Origin: an uncultured Sutterella sp.
Lineage (GTDB): Bacteria; Pseudomonadota; Gammaproteobacteria; Burkholderiales; Burkholderiaceae_F
Assembly (NCBI GenBank): GCA_900754475.1
Contig: CAAECY010000003.1
Span: 1 to 34,874 of the forward strand
Reading direction: 5' to 3'
DNA length: 34,874 nucleotides
Shown here: one piece after another, positions 15,033 to 22,558 of the stretch
Layout of the letters: each line of letters starts with the position of its first letter
Numbering within the stretch: the first letter of the stretch is position 1
Translations under genes and position numbers: made by a program
The notes under the pieces: generated by a model
Database searches by the model: none
Seen by the model: the letters and a program-made list of their open reading frames with translations, nothing else
Told to the model about the DNA's origin: nothing

Positions 15033-16859
15033 ATGACACTCTCGGCAAACAACTTCGAACACCTCTTTCTCGGCGCGCTCGCCCTATTCGTGGTCCTCGA
15101 ATGCGTCCTCACGATGCTGCAGACCCATGCCGCGGACCGTGCCGCGCGGCACCTGCCGGAGCCCTTCGTCGGGCGACTCTCCGAAGCGGCGCACCGCAAA
15201 GCGGCCGACTACACGGGCGAGACGGCACAGGCGGCGCTTCTTCTCACCTTTCTCGGCGCGGCCTTCGCGCTTTTGATGACCTTCGGGCACGGGCTCACCT
15301 TTCTGACGGCGCTCGCGATGGGGCTTTCTTCCAACATGCTCGTCGTGCAGTGGACGCTCCTCGTGCTTCTTCTCGGCGCGGCCGCGCTCCTCGAATTCCC
15401 CTTCGGGTGGTTTGCGCGCTTTCGCGTTGCCGAACGCTACGGCTACATGCGGCGCGAGCGCGGACCGTGGCTTGCCCGCACCGCGCGCGAAACGCTCGCG
15501 GGCTGGCTCGTCGCGCTGCCGCTTGTTGCCGTTCTCATGGCGCTTCTCGAAGCGACGGGCGAATACTGGTGGGTTGCGGGCTGGGTGCTCTGGGTTCTCT
15601 ACCTCGTGTGGCGCTGGGGCTTTTCGACCGCCAAGGGGCTCTTTTGGGGGCGCCGCGCGAAGCCCGTCGACGATCCGGCGCTCGTCGCCCTCGCGCGGGA
15701 CTACCTCGCGGCGCTCGGAATCGAAATGACGGACCTCTGCATCATGACGCGTCCCCGCTCCTGGGACCATTCGCACCTCGTCCTTGCGGGGTTCGGTCGG
15801 CGTCGCCGCGTCGTACTCTTCGCGCACGCGGCCGCGCGCCTCTCGCGCGGCGAACTCCTCGCGCTTCTCGCGCACGACGTCGGCCACATCCGCCACGGGC
15901 ACGCGGTTTTGCGCGTCGTCCTCTTTTCGCTTGTCGGAGCGCTTCTCTTTTGGGCGGCGGGGCAGCTCGGCGACTCGCCCGAATTCTATGCGGGCTTCGG
16001 CTTGGCGGACGTGCCGCTCGATTGCCCCGGCACGCACGCGGGCTTCATGATCGCCTGCGCGATCGTGGCCTTCCCCGTACTTTTTTATCCGCTCCGACCG
16101 GTCGTCAATCTTTTTTCGCGCCTCATGCAGTACGATGCCGATCGGTTCGCCGCGCGCGTTGCCCGACCCGACGACCTCGTGCGGGCTCTCGTGCGACTGC
16201 ACCGCGACTACGCGACGACGCTCGCGCCTTCGCGCCTCTATTCGCTCTTTCACTACCGGCGGCCTCACGCCGGGATGCGCATCGAAGCGATTCTGACGCG
16301 GGCGAAAGCCGAGGGGCGGCCGCTTGACGAAGCGCGTTTCCCGTACGGCTTTTCGGTATTGGTTTCCGACCTTGACCGGCCCGTTCTCGAGCGCTCCGCG
16401 CTCGCGCGGGCGTTGGCCGACGAAAGGGACGAACGGGAAGAGCAGGAAGATACGGAAAGCCGGAGAACCGCAGACGAAGCGGCCGACGAAGCGCTCGACG
16501 AGGTGGTCGACGAAGCACTCGACGACCGCCGCTACGCCGTGGGGCTTGAAGAAGGCAACGATCCGGCAGGGTCCGAGGGCAACTTCCGGGACTCCGCCGC
16601 AGCCGCCCGTCGAACGCTCCGAACGCTCCGGAGGGCGACGAACGAGACGGCTTCGGGCGAAGCGGTTCCCGACTTTCTTCTCCGAACGCCCGCGAAAACG
16701 CCTTCCGTTCCGGCCGAAAAGGTCGAAGCGACTGAGCAGGCCGACGAGGAAGAGCGCGAAGACGACAACACCCGAGAAACCGACAAAACCCAAGAAAGCG
16801 ACGACGCCCGTACGAAAAACGACGCCGCACTTTCTCAACCCGGCGCAAAGGATTCCTGA
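15033..16859 (+). CDS. M48 (Ste24/CAAX protease-like) membrane protein, catalytic motifs altered
   Basis: This 608-residue protein matches the M48 peptidases found between orn and rsgA in Burkholderiales. It has membrane segments near residues 10-30, 65-120 and 150-195, a metallopeptidase domain at about 215-430, and further membrane segments near 292-350. The active-site motif reads HDVGH (281-285) instead of HExxH, with codon GAC for Asp282. The second motif reads RLMQYDADRFA (363-373) where active members have RRHEFEADAFA, so the third zinc ligand Glu is Gln366. The HSNAY-like and C-terminal HPP motifs are also degraded (HSHLV, RRPHAGMRI). These changes predict loss of protease activity. 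Residues from about 455 on form a long acidic, low-complexity tail absent from typical family members. rsgA starts 3 nt after the stop, so the two are co-transcribed. Confidence 0.85.
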   Translation: MTLSANNFEHLFLGALALFVVLECVLTMLQTHAADRAARHLPEPFVGRLSEAAHRKAADYTGETAQAALLLTFLGAAFALLMTFGHGLTFLTALAMGLSSNMLVVQWTLLVLLLGAAALLEFPFGWFARFRVAERYGYMRRERGPWLARTARETLAGWLVALPLVAVLMALLEATGEYWWVAGWVLWVLYLVWRWGFSTAKGLFWGRRAKPVDDPALVALARDYLAALGIEMTDLCIMTRPRSWDHSHLVLAGFGRRRRVVLFAHAAARLSRGELLALLAHDVGHIRHGHAVLRVVLFSLVGALLFWAAGQLGDSPEFYAGFGLADVPLDCPGTHAGFMIACAIVAFPVLFYPLRPVVNLFSRLMQYDADRFAARVARPDDLVRALVRLHRDYATTLAPSRLYSLFHYRRPHAGMRIEAILTRAKAEGRPLDEARFPYGFSVLVSDLDRPVLERSALARALADERDEREEQEDTESRRTADEAADEALDEVVDEALDDRRYAVGLEEGNDPAGSEGNFRDSAAAARRTLRTLRRATNETASGEAVPDFLLRTPAKTPSVPAEKVEATEQADEEEREDDNTRETDKTQESDDARTKNDAALSQPGAKDS

Positions 16860-16862
16860 CCG

Positions 16863-17840
16863 ATGGCCAAGCCCAAATTCTCCGAGAACCGCTCCCGCAA
16901 CGCGCGGGGCCGCGCTGATCAGCAACCCGCAACGACGCTGCCGCTCGTCACGGGACGCGTGACGGCTTCGCACGGCCGGCACTTCTTCGTCACGACCCCC
17001 GAGGGCGAACGCTTCGAAGCGCACCGGCGCGGCAAGAAAGGGGACGTCGTCGTGGGCGACATCGTCCGTTGCACGCCCCCCGCGTCGGGCGTCTGCGCGA
17101 TCGAAGCGATCGAGCCGCGCGCGAATCTTCTTTACCGTTCGGACGAGTGGCGCGTCAAAACGCTGGCCGCCAACATCGACCTCGTCTGCATCGTCTTTGC
17201 CTCGCGCCCGACCTTCAACCCCTGGTTCATCTGGAAGGCGCTTCTTGCCTCGCACCAGGCGGGGATTCCCGCGCTCGTTATTCGCAACAAGTGCGATCTG
17301 CCGGACGAGAACGACGCCGCCAGGAAGCAAATCGACCTTCTGCGCTCGATCGGTCACGACGTGATCGAAGTGTCCGCGAAGTCCGAGCCCGACGTGACCC
17401 GCTCGACCCTGCTGCCGCGCCTCACGGGTAAGGCGTCGCTTCTCGTCGGTCAGTCGGGGATGGGGAAGTCGACGATTTTGAATTTGCTCGTTCCGCACGC
17501 GCAGGCCGCGACGCGGGAATTTTCCGAAGCGCTCGACCTCGGGAAACAAACCACCACCGCGGCCCGGTGGTACGACGCCGAAGCCGACGACTGGCGCGGC
17601 GCCGTGATCGACACGCCGGGCTTTCAGGAGTTCGGCCTCGCGCACCTCGCGTTGAACGACATTCTGCGCGCCATGCCCGACATCGCGGCGCACGCTTCGG
17701 GCTGTCGCTTCTTCAACTGCCGTCACCTGAAGGAGCCGGGCTGCACGGTGAAGGCCGCGCTCGAACGGGGCGAAATCGACCCCGCGCGCTACGACTTTTA
17801 CCGCGCGGTGGCGGAAGGCGCGGATACGCTGCCGCTGTGA
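16863..17840 (+). CDS. rsgA: Small ribosomal subunit biogenesis GTPase RsgA
   Basis: RsgA is a circularly permuted GTPase that assists late maturation of the 30S subunit. The 325-residue product has an N-terminal OB domain (about 27-85), then motifs in permuted order: G4 NKCD at 142-145, G5 SAKS near 171, G1 GQSGMGKST at 196-204, and G3 DTPG at 250-253. The C-terminal zinc site has Cys281, Cys286, His288 and Cys294 (CRFFNCRHLKEPGC). It lies 3 nt downstream of the M48-like gene. A basic N-terminal stretch rich in Arg and Asn suits RNA binding. No terminator was seen directly after it. Confidence 0.95.
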   Translation: MAKPKFSENRSRNARGRADQQPATTLPLVTGRVTASHGRHFFVTTPEGERFEAHRRGKKGDVVVGDIVRCTPPASGVCAIEAIEPRANLLYRSDEWRVKTLAANIDLVCIVFASRPTFNPWFIWKALLASHQAGIPALVIRNKCDLPDENDAARKQIDLLRSIGHDVIEVSAKSEPDVTRSTLLPRLTGKASLLVGQSGMGKSTILNLLVPHAQAATREFSEALDLGKQTTTAARWYDAEADDWRGAVIDTPGFQEFGLAHLALNDILRAMPDIAAHASGCRFFNCRHLKEPGCTVKAALERGEIDPARYDFYRAVAEGADTLPL

Positions 17841-17937
17841 CCCGCAGTGACCGTCCGTAAGCCCCAGGCCCTCGTGTAATTCGAAAGAGGTAGCGTCATC
17901 CTTCCTTCGGCGCCTTTCGGCAACGCGGGTTCGCGCC

Positions 17938-17990
17938 TACAATCGACTTTCGCCCGCCGCTTGGCCGGAGCTCCCTTTTCCGTAGCTCCG
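17938..17990 (+). promoter_or_regulatory. Possible moaA promoter and leader hairpin
   Basis: A TACAAT -10-like hexamer at 17938-17943 is followed by a 7-bp perfect hairpin (CGGAGCT at 17966-17972 with AGCTCCG at 17984-17990) in what would be the moaA leader. The -35 is poor (TTTCGG at 17 nt). The layout does not match the Moco riboswitch as I know it. Confidence 0.35.
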
Positions 17991-18031
17991 AAGCGGCATC
18001 CGCTCCCACTCTCCCCCGAGGATTTACGCCC

Positions 18032-19144
18032 ATGGCCGTTGCCCGCACCATTCCGATTGAGCCCGCCGAGAACGCGATCCGCACGCTTCCCGTCCCGCAA
18101 ACGGGCGACGTGACACGCGAAGGGGGCTTTTGGCGCGATCGCCTCGGGCGCCCCTTGCACGATCTGCGCATCTCGGTGACGGACCATTGCAATTTCCGCT
18201 GCCGCTACTGCATGCCCAAAGAGGTCTTCACCTCGCGCCATCGGTTCCTCGCGATGACGGAACTCCTCACCTTCGAAGAGATCGAGCGGCTTGCGGCGAT
18301 CGCCGTGCGAAACGGCGTCGTGAAGCTTCGCCTCACGGGCGGGGAGCCGTTGCTGCGCCGCGGCATCGAAACGCTCGTCGAGCGCCTTGCCGCGCTGCGC
18401 ACGCCCTCGGGCGATCCGATCGACATCGCCATGACGACGAACGGCTCGATTCTCGCCAAAAAGGCGCGCGCGCTCGCCGAAGCGGGCTTGAAGCGCGTGA
18501 CGGTGAGTCTCGACGCCATCGACGAAGACATCTTCCAGGGCTTCAACGACGTGGGGTTCCCGGCCGCCAAGGTGTTGGCGGGGATCGACACGGCGCTCGC
18601 CGAAGGCTTCCAAGTGAAGGTGAACACGGTCGTGAAGCGCGGCGTGAACGAAGCCGAAACGGTGCGGATCGCCGAACACTTCCGAGGCACCGGCGTCATT
18701 CCCCGCTTCATCGAATACATGGACGTCGGCACCTCGAACGGCTGGCGCATGACCGAGGTCGTTCCCTCGCGCGAAACGCTCGACCGGATTGCCGAGCGGT
18801 GGGCGGTCGATCCGATCGACCCCAACTACCCGGGCGAAACCGCTTCGCGCTGGCGCTACCGCGACGGCGCGGGCGAATTCGGCCTCATCAGCTCCGTGAC
18901 GCAAGCCTTCTGCCGCGACTGCTCCCGCGCCCGACTCTCGATGGACGGACGCCTCTACCTGTGCCTCTTCGCAACGCAAGGGTTCGATCTTCGCACGATG
19001 CTGCGCGGCGGCGCCACGGACGAAGAAATTGAAACGGCGCTCGGGCGCATCTGGAGCGCCCGCGAAGACCGCTACTCGGAATTGCGCTCGCTCGGGCTCG
19101 CCCCCGACCGTCCCAAAATCGAAATGAGCTACATCGGCGGGTGA
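18032..19144 (+). CDS. moaA: GTP 3',8-cyclase MoaA
   Basis: MoaA is the radical-SAM enzyme that starts molybdenum-cofactor synthesis by converting GTP to 3',8-cH2GTP. The 370-residue product has the SAM cluster motif CNFRCRYC (Cys53, Cys57, Cys60), LTGGEPLLR near 105, and the C-terminal [4Fe-4S] cluster cysteines in FCRDCSRARLSMDGRLYLC. It ends in Gly-Gly, the C-terminal pair required for activity. About 40 residues precede the core and are unusually long for the family. The ATG is preceded by GAGGA at about 9 nt. It stands apart from the moaD/moaE/moeA/mobB group at 26.8-29.4 kb; moaC is not in the window. Confidence 0.95.
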   Translation: MAVARTIPIEPAENAIRTLPVPQTGDVTREGGFWRDRLGRPLHDLRISVTDHCNFRCRYCMPKEVFTSRHRFLAMTELLTFEEIERLAAIAVRNGVVKLRLTGGEPLLRRGIETLVERLAALRTPSGDPIDIAMTTNGSILAKKARALAEAGLKRVTVSLDAIDEDIFQGFNDVGFPAAKVLAGIDTALAEGFQVKVNTVVKRGVNEAETVRIAEHFRGTGVIPRFIEYMDVGTSNGWRMTEVVPSRETLDRIAERWAVDPIDPNYPGETASRWRYRDGAGEFGLISSVTQAFCRDCSRARLSMDGRLYLCLFATQGFDLRTMLRGGATDEEIETALGRIWSAREDRYSELRSLGLAPDRPKIEMSYIGG

Positions 19145-19186
19145 GTCCGTCCTTGGGGCCGGGCGCTTTTAGAACGCGAATTTCTT

Positions 19187-19214
19187 GAAATCTACGGTAT
19201 TTTCCCTAGATTTC
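19187..19214. repeat. 8-bp inverted repeat GAAATCTA/TAGATTTC
   Basis: GAAATCTA at 19187-19194 and TAGATTTC at 19207-19214 form a perfect inverted repeat with a 12-nt spacer in the moaA-putP gap. A third half-site, AATTTC, lies just upstream. The AT-rich character contrasts with the surroundings. It sits about 30 nt before the TATACT box, so it is placed to act as an operator. No cognate regulator is identifiable. Confidence 0.4.
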
Positions 19215-19240
19215 CGACAACGCGTCGAAGCGACTGCCCC

Positions 19241-19290
19241 TATACTGAAAGTTTCGGGGCCGACGTTTATACGCTTCGGCCCCGTTTTTT
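19241..19290 (+). terminator. Strong intrinsic terminator in the moaA-putP gap, right behind a -10 box
   Basis: A 9-bp stem (CGGGGCCGA at 19255-19263 with TCGGCCCCG at 19276-19284) with a 12-nt loop is followed by TTTTTT. It is a textbook rho-independent terminator for moaA. A good -10 hexamer TATACT (19241-19246) lies only 8 nt before the stem, but no matching -35 was found. If that promoter is real, the hairpin begins at about the transcription start, and putP (starting 84 nt beyond the T-run) would be under attenuation or a roughly 40-nt RNA would be made. Confidence 0.8.
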
Positions 19291-19374
19291 CGCCCGTTCG
19301 CATTTCCGCCCGGGACGGTCCCCCGCCGCCCGACGTTCGGATCGCACGCCACTCATAACAACAACGACGATCGC

Positions 19375-20883
19375 ATGTTTTCGAATCCCACTGCCGTTAC
19401 ATTCATCGGGTACCTCGTCCTGATGGTGGGCGTCGGCGTCTTCGCCTATCGCTACACCCGAAACTATTCCGACTACATCCTCGGCGGCCGCTCGCTCGGC
19501 GGCATCGTGACGGCGCTCTCCGTGGGCGCCTCGGACATGAGCGGGTGGCTCCTGATGGGGCTGCCCGGAGCCGTCTTTCTGAGCGGGATTTCGGAAGCCT
19601 GGATTGCCGTCGGCCTCATTCTCGGCTCCTGGCTCAACTGGAATCTCGTCGCCGCGCGTCTTCGCGTCTATACCGAAAAGACCCACAACGCCCTTACCCT
19701 GCCCGACTACTTCACGCACCGCTTCGAAGACGACAAGAACCTGCTTCGCATCATTTCCGCGCTCGTCATTCTCATCTTCTTCACGATCTACTGCGCGTCC
19801 GGGGTCGTTGCGGGGGCGCGCCTCTTTGAGAACACCTTTGGGATGCCCTACGAAACGGCGCTCTGGGTCGGGGCCGTCGCCACGATTCTCTACGTCTTTT
19901 TCGGCGGTTTCCTCGCCGTTTCCTGGACCGACACGATTCAGGCCGCACTCATGTGCATCGCGCTCATCGTGACGCCGATTGCGGTCATGACGGACCTCGG
20001 GGGCTTCACGAGCGCCACGGACGCCGTCGCGACCGTCAACCCGGCGATGCTCGACATCATGCGCGGGCAGAATTTCATCGGCATCGTGAGTCTTCTCGCC
20101 TGGGGGCTCGGCTACTTCGGGCAGCCGCACATTCTCGTTCGCTTCATGGCCGCGCGCTCCATCGCCGTCATCCCGAACGCGCGCCGCGTCGGGATCCTCT
20201 GGATGTTCTTCTGCCTCGCGGGCGCCGTGGGCGTGGGCTTTTTCGGCTCGGCCTACTTCGCCGCCCACGTCGATCAGGCGGCGCTCGTCACGGAAAACCA
20301 CGAACGCGTCTTCATCGTGCTTTCGGGCGTGCTCTTCAACCCCTGGATTGCGGGCGTTCTGATGTCGGCCATTCTCGCGGCCGTCATGTCGACCCTCTCC
20401 TGCCAGCTCCTCGTCTGCTCCTCGACCCTGACGGAAGACTTCTACCGCTCGTTCCTGCGCCCGAAGGCGACGCAGCGCGAACTGGTCTGGGTGGGGCGCT
20501 CGATGGTGCTCCTCATTTCGGCCCTCGCCGTCTGGATGGCCCGCGATCCGGAGAGCCTCGTTCTGTCGCTTGTTTCCTACGCCTGGGCGGGCTTCGGCGC
20601 CGCGTTCGGTCCGGTCATCCTCATGTCCCTCTGGTGGCGTCGCATGACCCGCAACGGGGCGCTCGCGGGGATCGTGACGGGTGCCGTCACGGTGCTCGTC
20701 TGGAACCACTACGCCTGGTTCGGGCTCTATGAAATCCTGCCGGGGTTCGTTTTCGGGATCGCCGCGATCGTGATCGTGTCGCTTCTCGACAAGGCCCCCT
20801 CGAAGCACGTGGCCGATCAGTTCACGGAGGTCGAGCGGATCGTGCGCGACCGCACGACCGCAAACGAAGCCTCCGCCTCGTAA
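19375..20883 (+). CDS. putP: Sodium/proline symporter PutP
   Basis: This sodium:solute symporter imports L-proline with sodium across the inner membrane. The 502-residue product equals E. coli PutP (502) in length and has about 13 hydrophobic segments. Family motifs are visible: YILGGRSLGG and ASDMSGWLLMGLPG near residues 35-65, GSWLNWNLVAARLR near 85-100, TLPDYFTHRFED near 110, GYFGQPHILVRFMA near 245, and AAVMSTLSCQLLVCSSTLTEDFYR near 340. The first segment starts at about residue 8. No good ribosome site is visible. A strong terminator follows. The neighbours give no proline catabolism gene, so proline may serve as osmolyte, carbon or nitrogen source. Confidence 0.93.
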   Translation: MFSNPTAVTFIGYLVLMVGVGVFAYRYTRNYSDYILGGRSLGGIVTALSVGASDMSGWLLMGLPGAVFLSGISEAWIAVGLILGSWLNWNLVAARLRVYTEKTHNALTLPDYFTHRFEDDKNLLRIISALVILIFFTIYCASGVVAGARLFENTFGMPYETALWVGAVATILYVFFGGFLAVSWTDTIQAALMCIALIVTPIAVMTDLGGFTSATDAVATVNPAMLDIMRGQNFIGIVSLLAWGLGYFGQPHILVRFMAARSIAVIPNARRVGILWMFFCLAGAVGVGFFGSAYFAAHVDQAALVTENHERVFIVLSGVLFNPWIAGVLMSAILAAVMSTLSCQLLVCSSTLTEDFYRSFLRPKATQRELVWVGRSMVLLISALAVWMARDPESLVLSLVSYAWAGFGAAFGPVILMSLWWRRMTRNGALAGIVTGAVTVLVWNHYAWFGLYEILPGFVFGIAAIVIVSLLDKAPSKHVADQFTEVERIVRDRTTANEASAS

Positions 20884-20906
20884 GGCACGGGTCGGCACAT
20901 TCCCGG

Positions 20907-20941
20907 GGCCGGTCGCGCTCGATGCGCGGCCGGCCTTTTTT
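20907..20941 (+). terminator. Intrinsic terminator of putP
   Basis: A 12-bp stem (GGCCGG-T-CGCGC pairing with GCGCG-G-CCGGCC, one U-G wobble) with a 5-nt loop is followed by TTTTTT. It ends transcription about 25 nt after putP. Confidence 0.9.
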
Positions 20942-21029
20942 CGACGCCTTTTCATCCCCTTTCGGTCCCATTTGGCCCGAGCGCCCTCCCCTCTGAGGCA
21001 AATCACCTATGCTCGGGTCGGTTTGGGCG

Positions 21030-21067
21030 TACAATGCTTCGCTCGGCGTGAAAACGCCCTCTTTTTT
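21030..21067 (+). promoter_or_regulatory. -10 box followed at once by a GNRA hairpin and T-run
   Basis: TACAAT (21030-21035) resembles a -10 box. Ten nt later GGCGT and ACGCC enclose a GAAA tetraloop, and CTCTTTTTTT follows. The stem is only 5 bp, so termination may be partial. The arrangement repeats that found before putP and lies about 55 nt upstream of the next start codon. No good -35 was seen. It may be a leader attenuator or a second terminator after putP. Confidence 0.4.
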
Positions 21068-21119
21068 TCCCATTTTCCCGTCGGACCGCGCCACGAGGCC
21101 GATCCGCAGAGATCCGCCC

Positions 21120-22424
21120 ATGAACTACGACGAGCTCTCACCCGAATCCCCCGATTTCGACCACGCCCTCTACGAAGTTTTGCAGCTCCTCCTGCCCCTG
21201 CTTGCGAGCTCCATTTCCGACACGGACCACCAGAGCATCAGCGCGGTGTTGCTGCGCCATTACGCGCGGGACGTGGCCAAGTTTCAGAAGCACGTCGACT
21301 ACTACCTCGCGGAAAACCGGAACATGTATTCCGACCGGACCTACGAGGACCTCCGCAGCTACCTCCTGAGCGACATTTACGACCGTCCCGTCCACGTCGT
21401 CAACAAGGACGGCACCGTCACGACGATGCACGGGATCGGGGTGATGTGCTACGCCTACGAGGAAGGGGAACTTCGCAAGAACGAACTGACCGAAGCCGAG
21501 TGCGAACAGTTCCGCGACCTGCTCATGAAGCACTACTTCGACGATTCGACCTGCACGATTCGCGTCGTCTCGCAGCTCGTCTCCCTGAATTCCACGATCG
21601 TTTCCGACGACACCTCCTACTACGACATGCTGCACGCGGCCAACTCGTCGCGCTCCGCCTCGTGCCGTCGGTCGCTTCCCTACCTTCTCTCCGACGCCGA
21701 CGACTACCCCGAGATCTACGGGCCGGCGACGTCGCATCAGCGCATCCTCGCCTTTACGGTCACCTCGCCCGCCGGGGAAATCGCGCAGCGTCGCGCCGCG
21801 CTCTATTCGGGTCTTTCGATCGGCGGCCGTGTGAAGTCGGCCGACAACATTTGCCTCCAGCGCATCCTCGAGTCCGAATGGGGTCGGGACATGCAGGCCT
21901 TCCTCACGAAGGTGGAAGGCAGCGCCATGCGCTACTTCGTCACCGAACCCAAGCTCATTCGCGACCTCATGTTCGAAATGGACGAGCAGTTCGGCGTGCA
22001 GAGCACGCTGATCGAAGCGACGCGCCTCAAGAACCGCGTGCCCGACAACGGCGCGAAGAAGGATACGCTCATCGCGAGCTTCGGCCTTTTCCACGACCCG
22101 CTCATCGGCTACGCCGAACTGCGCACGGCCTTCGCGCTCAAGTCCGCTCCGAACACGCTCTGGGGCGGCGCCCAGGTGACGATCGGCAACCCGGATCAAA
22201 TCGTCGCCGCTGCCGAGGAGATCGTCGACTTCCTGCGGGAAGCCCTCCCCGTCTTCGGCATCGAGGTACCGCGCATCGACACGTACTTCAATCCGGAAGA
22301 GCCCTACATGGCCGAGCCCAACGACACCAATCGCCTCTACTGCACGTCGACGGGCAAGGTGACGACGATTACGGGCGCGAACGCCCCCGACTTTTTCGAC
22401 CGCGGCAGCTTCACCCTCAACTGA
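21120..22424 (+). CDS. Uncharacterised protein, 434 residues
   Basis: I do not recognise this protein. It has no signal peptide or membrane segment and should be cytoplasmic. It is rich in Asp, Ser and Tyr, with helical N-terminal segments (about 10-75, LYEVLQLLLPLLASS and similar), a probable mixed middle part, and a C-terminal part containing TLIASFGLFHDPLIGYAELR and a segment on bridging a YFNPEEPYM stretch. No nucleotide-binding loop, metal cluster or other catalytic motif is obvious. Codon usage and GC content match the neighbours, and the frame is far longer and less repetitive than the chance frames here, so it is a real gene. The ATG at 21120 has only a weak ribosome site; the frame is open 37 codons upstream. 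DUF2863, a betaproteobacterial family of similar size, is one candidate for a profile search, but I cannot confirm it. Confidence 0.8.
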   Translation: MNYDELSPESPDFDHALYEVLQLLLPLLASSISDTDHQSISAVLLRHYARDVAKFQKHVDYYLAENRNMYSDRTYEDLRSYLLSDIYDRPVHVVNKDGTVTTMHGIGVMCYAYEEGELRKNELTEAECEQFRDLLMKHYFDDSTCTIRVVSQLVSLNSTIVSDDTSYYDMLHAANSSRSASCRRSLPYLLSDADDYPEIYGPATSHQRILAFTVTSPAGEIAQRRAALYSGLSIGGRVKSADNICLQRILESEWGRDMQAFLTKVEGSAMRYFVTEPKLIRDLMFEMDEQFGVQSTLIEATRLKNRVPDNGAKKDTLIASFGLFHDPLIGYAELRTAFALKSAPNTLWGGAQVTIGNPDQIVAAAEEIVDFLREALPVFGIEVPRIDTYFNPEEPYMAEPNDTNRLYCTSTGKVTTITGANAPDFFDRGSFTLN

Positions 22425-22439
22425 AGCTGAGTGAAGGAA

Positions 22440-22468
22440 GGCGCTTTCCCGAAAGAGCGGAAAGCGCC
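22440..22468. repeat. 10-bp perfect hairpin after the unknown gene
   Basis: GGCGCTTTCC and GGAAAGCGCC enclose a 9-nt loop, starting 16 nt after the stop codon. There is no T-tract; the actual terminator follows 35 nt later. It may protect the mRNA 3' end. Confidence 0.55.
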
Positions 22469-22503
22469 GAATCCGCCGACCCCGCCGCCTTCGGGCGCCC
22501 CGA

Positions 22504-22537
22504 AAAAAATCCCCGCGGTTTCCCGCGGGGATTTTTT
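22504..22537. terminator. Bidirectional intrinsic terminator between converging genes
   Basis: A 15-bp perfect stem (AAAAAATCCCCGCGG with CCGCGGGGATTTTTT) has a 4-nt loop. T-runs follow on both strands, so it serves the plus-strand unknown gene and the minus-strand exported protein, whose stop is about 20 nt away. Confidence 0.92.
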
Positions 22538-22558
22538 GTGGGCGTTTTGTGCGCTCGA

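Noticed and set aside
15084..17726. An 880-codon open frame antisense to the M48-like gene and rsgA
   Set aside because: It covers two well-supported genes on the opposite strand, is extremely Arg/Glu/Gly-rich and has no domain. In GC-rich DNA the antisense frame in phase with codon position 3 is often open.
17841..18031. Moco riboswitch upstream of moaA
   Set aside because: Only a simple 7-bp hairpin is present; the multi-helix arrangement of that riboswitch could not be drawn.
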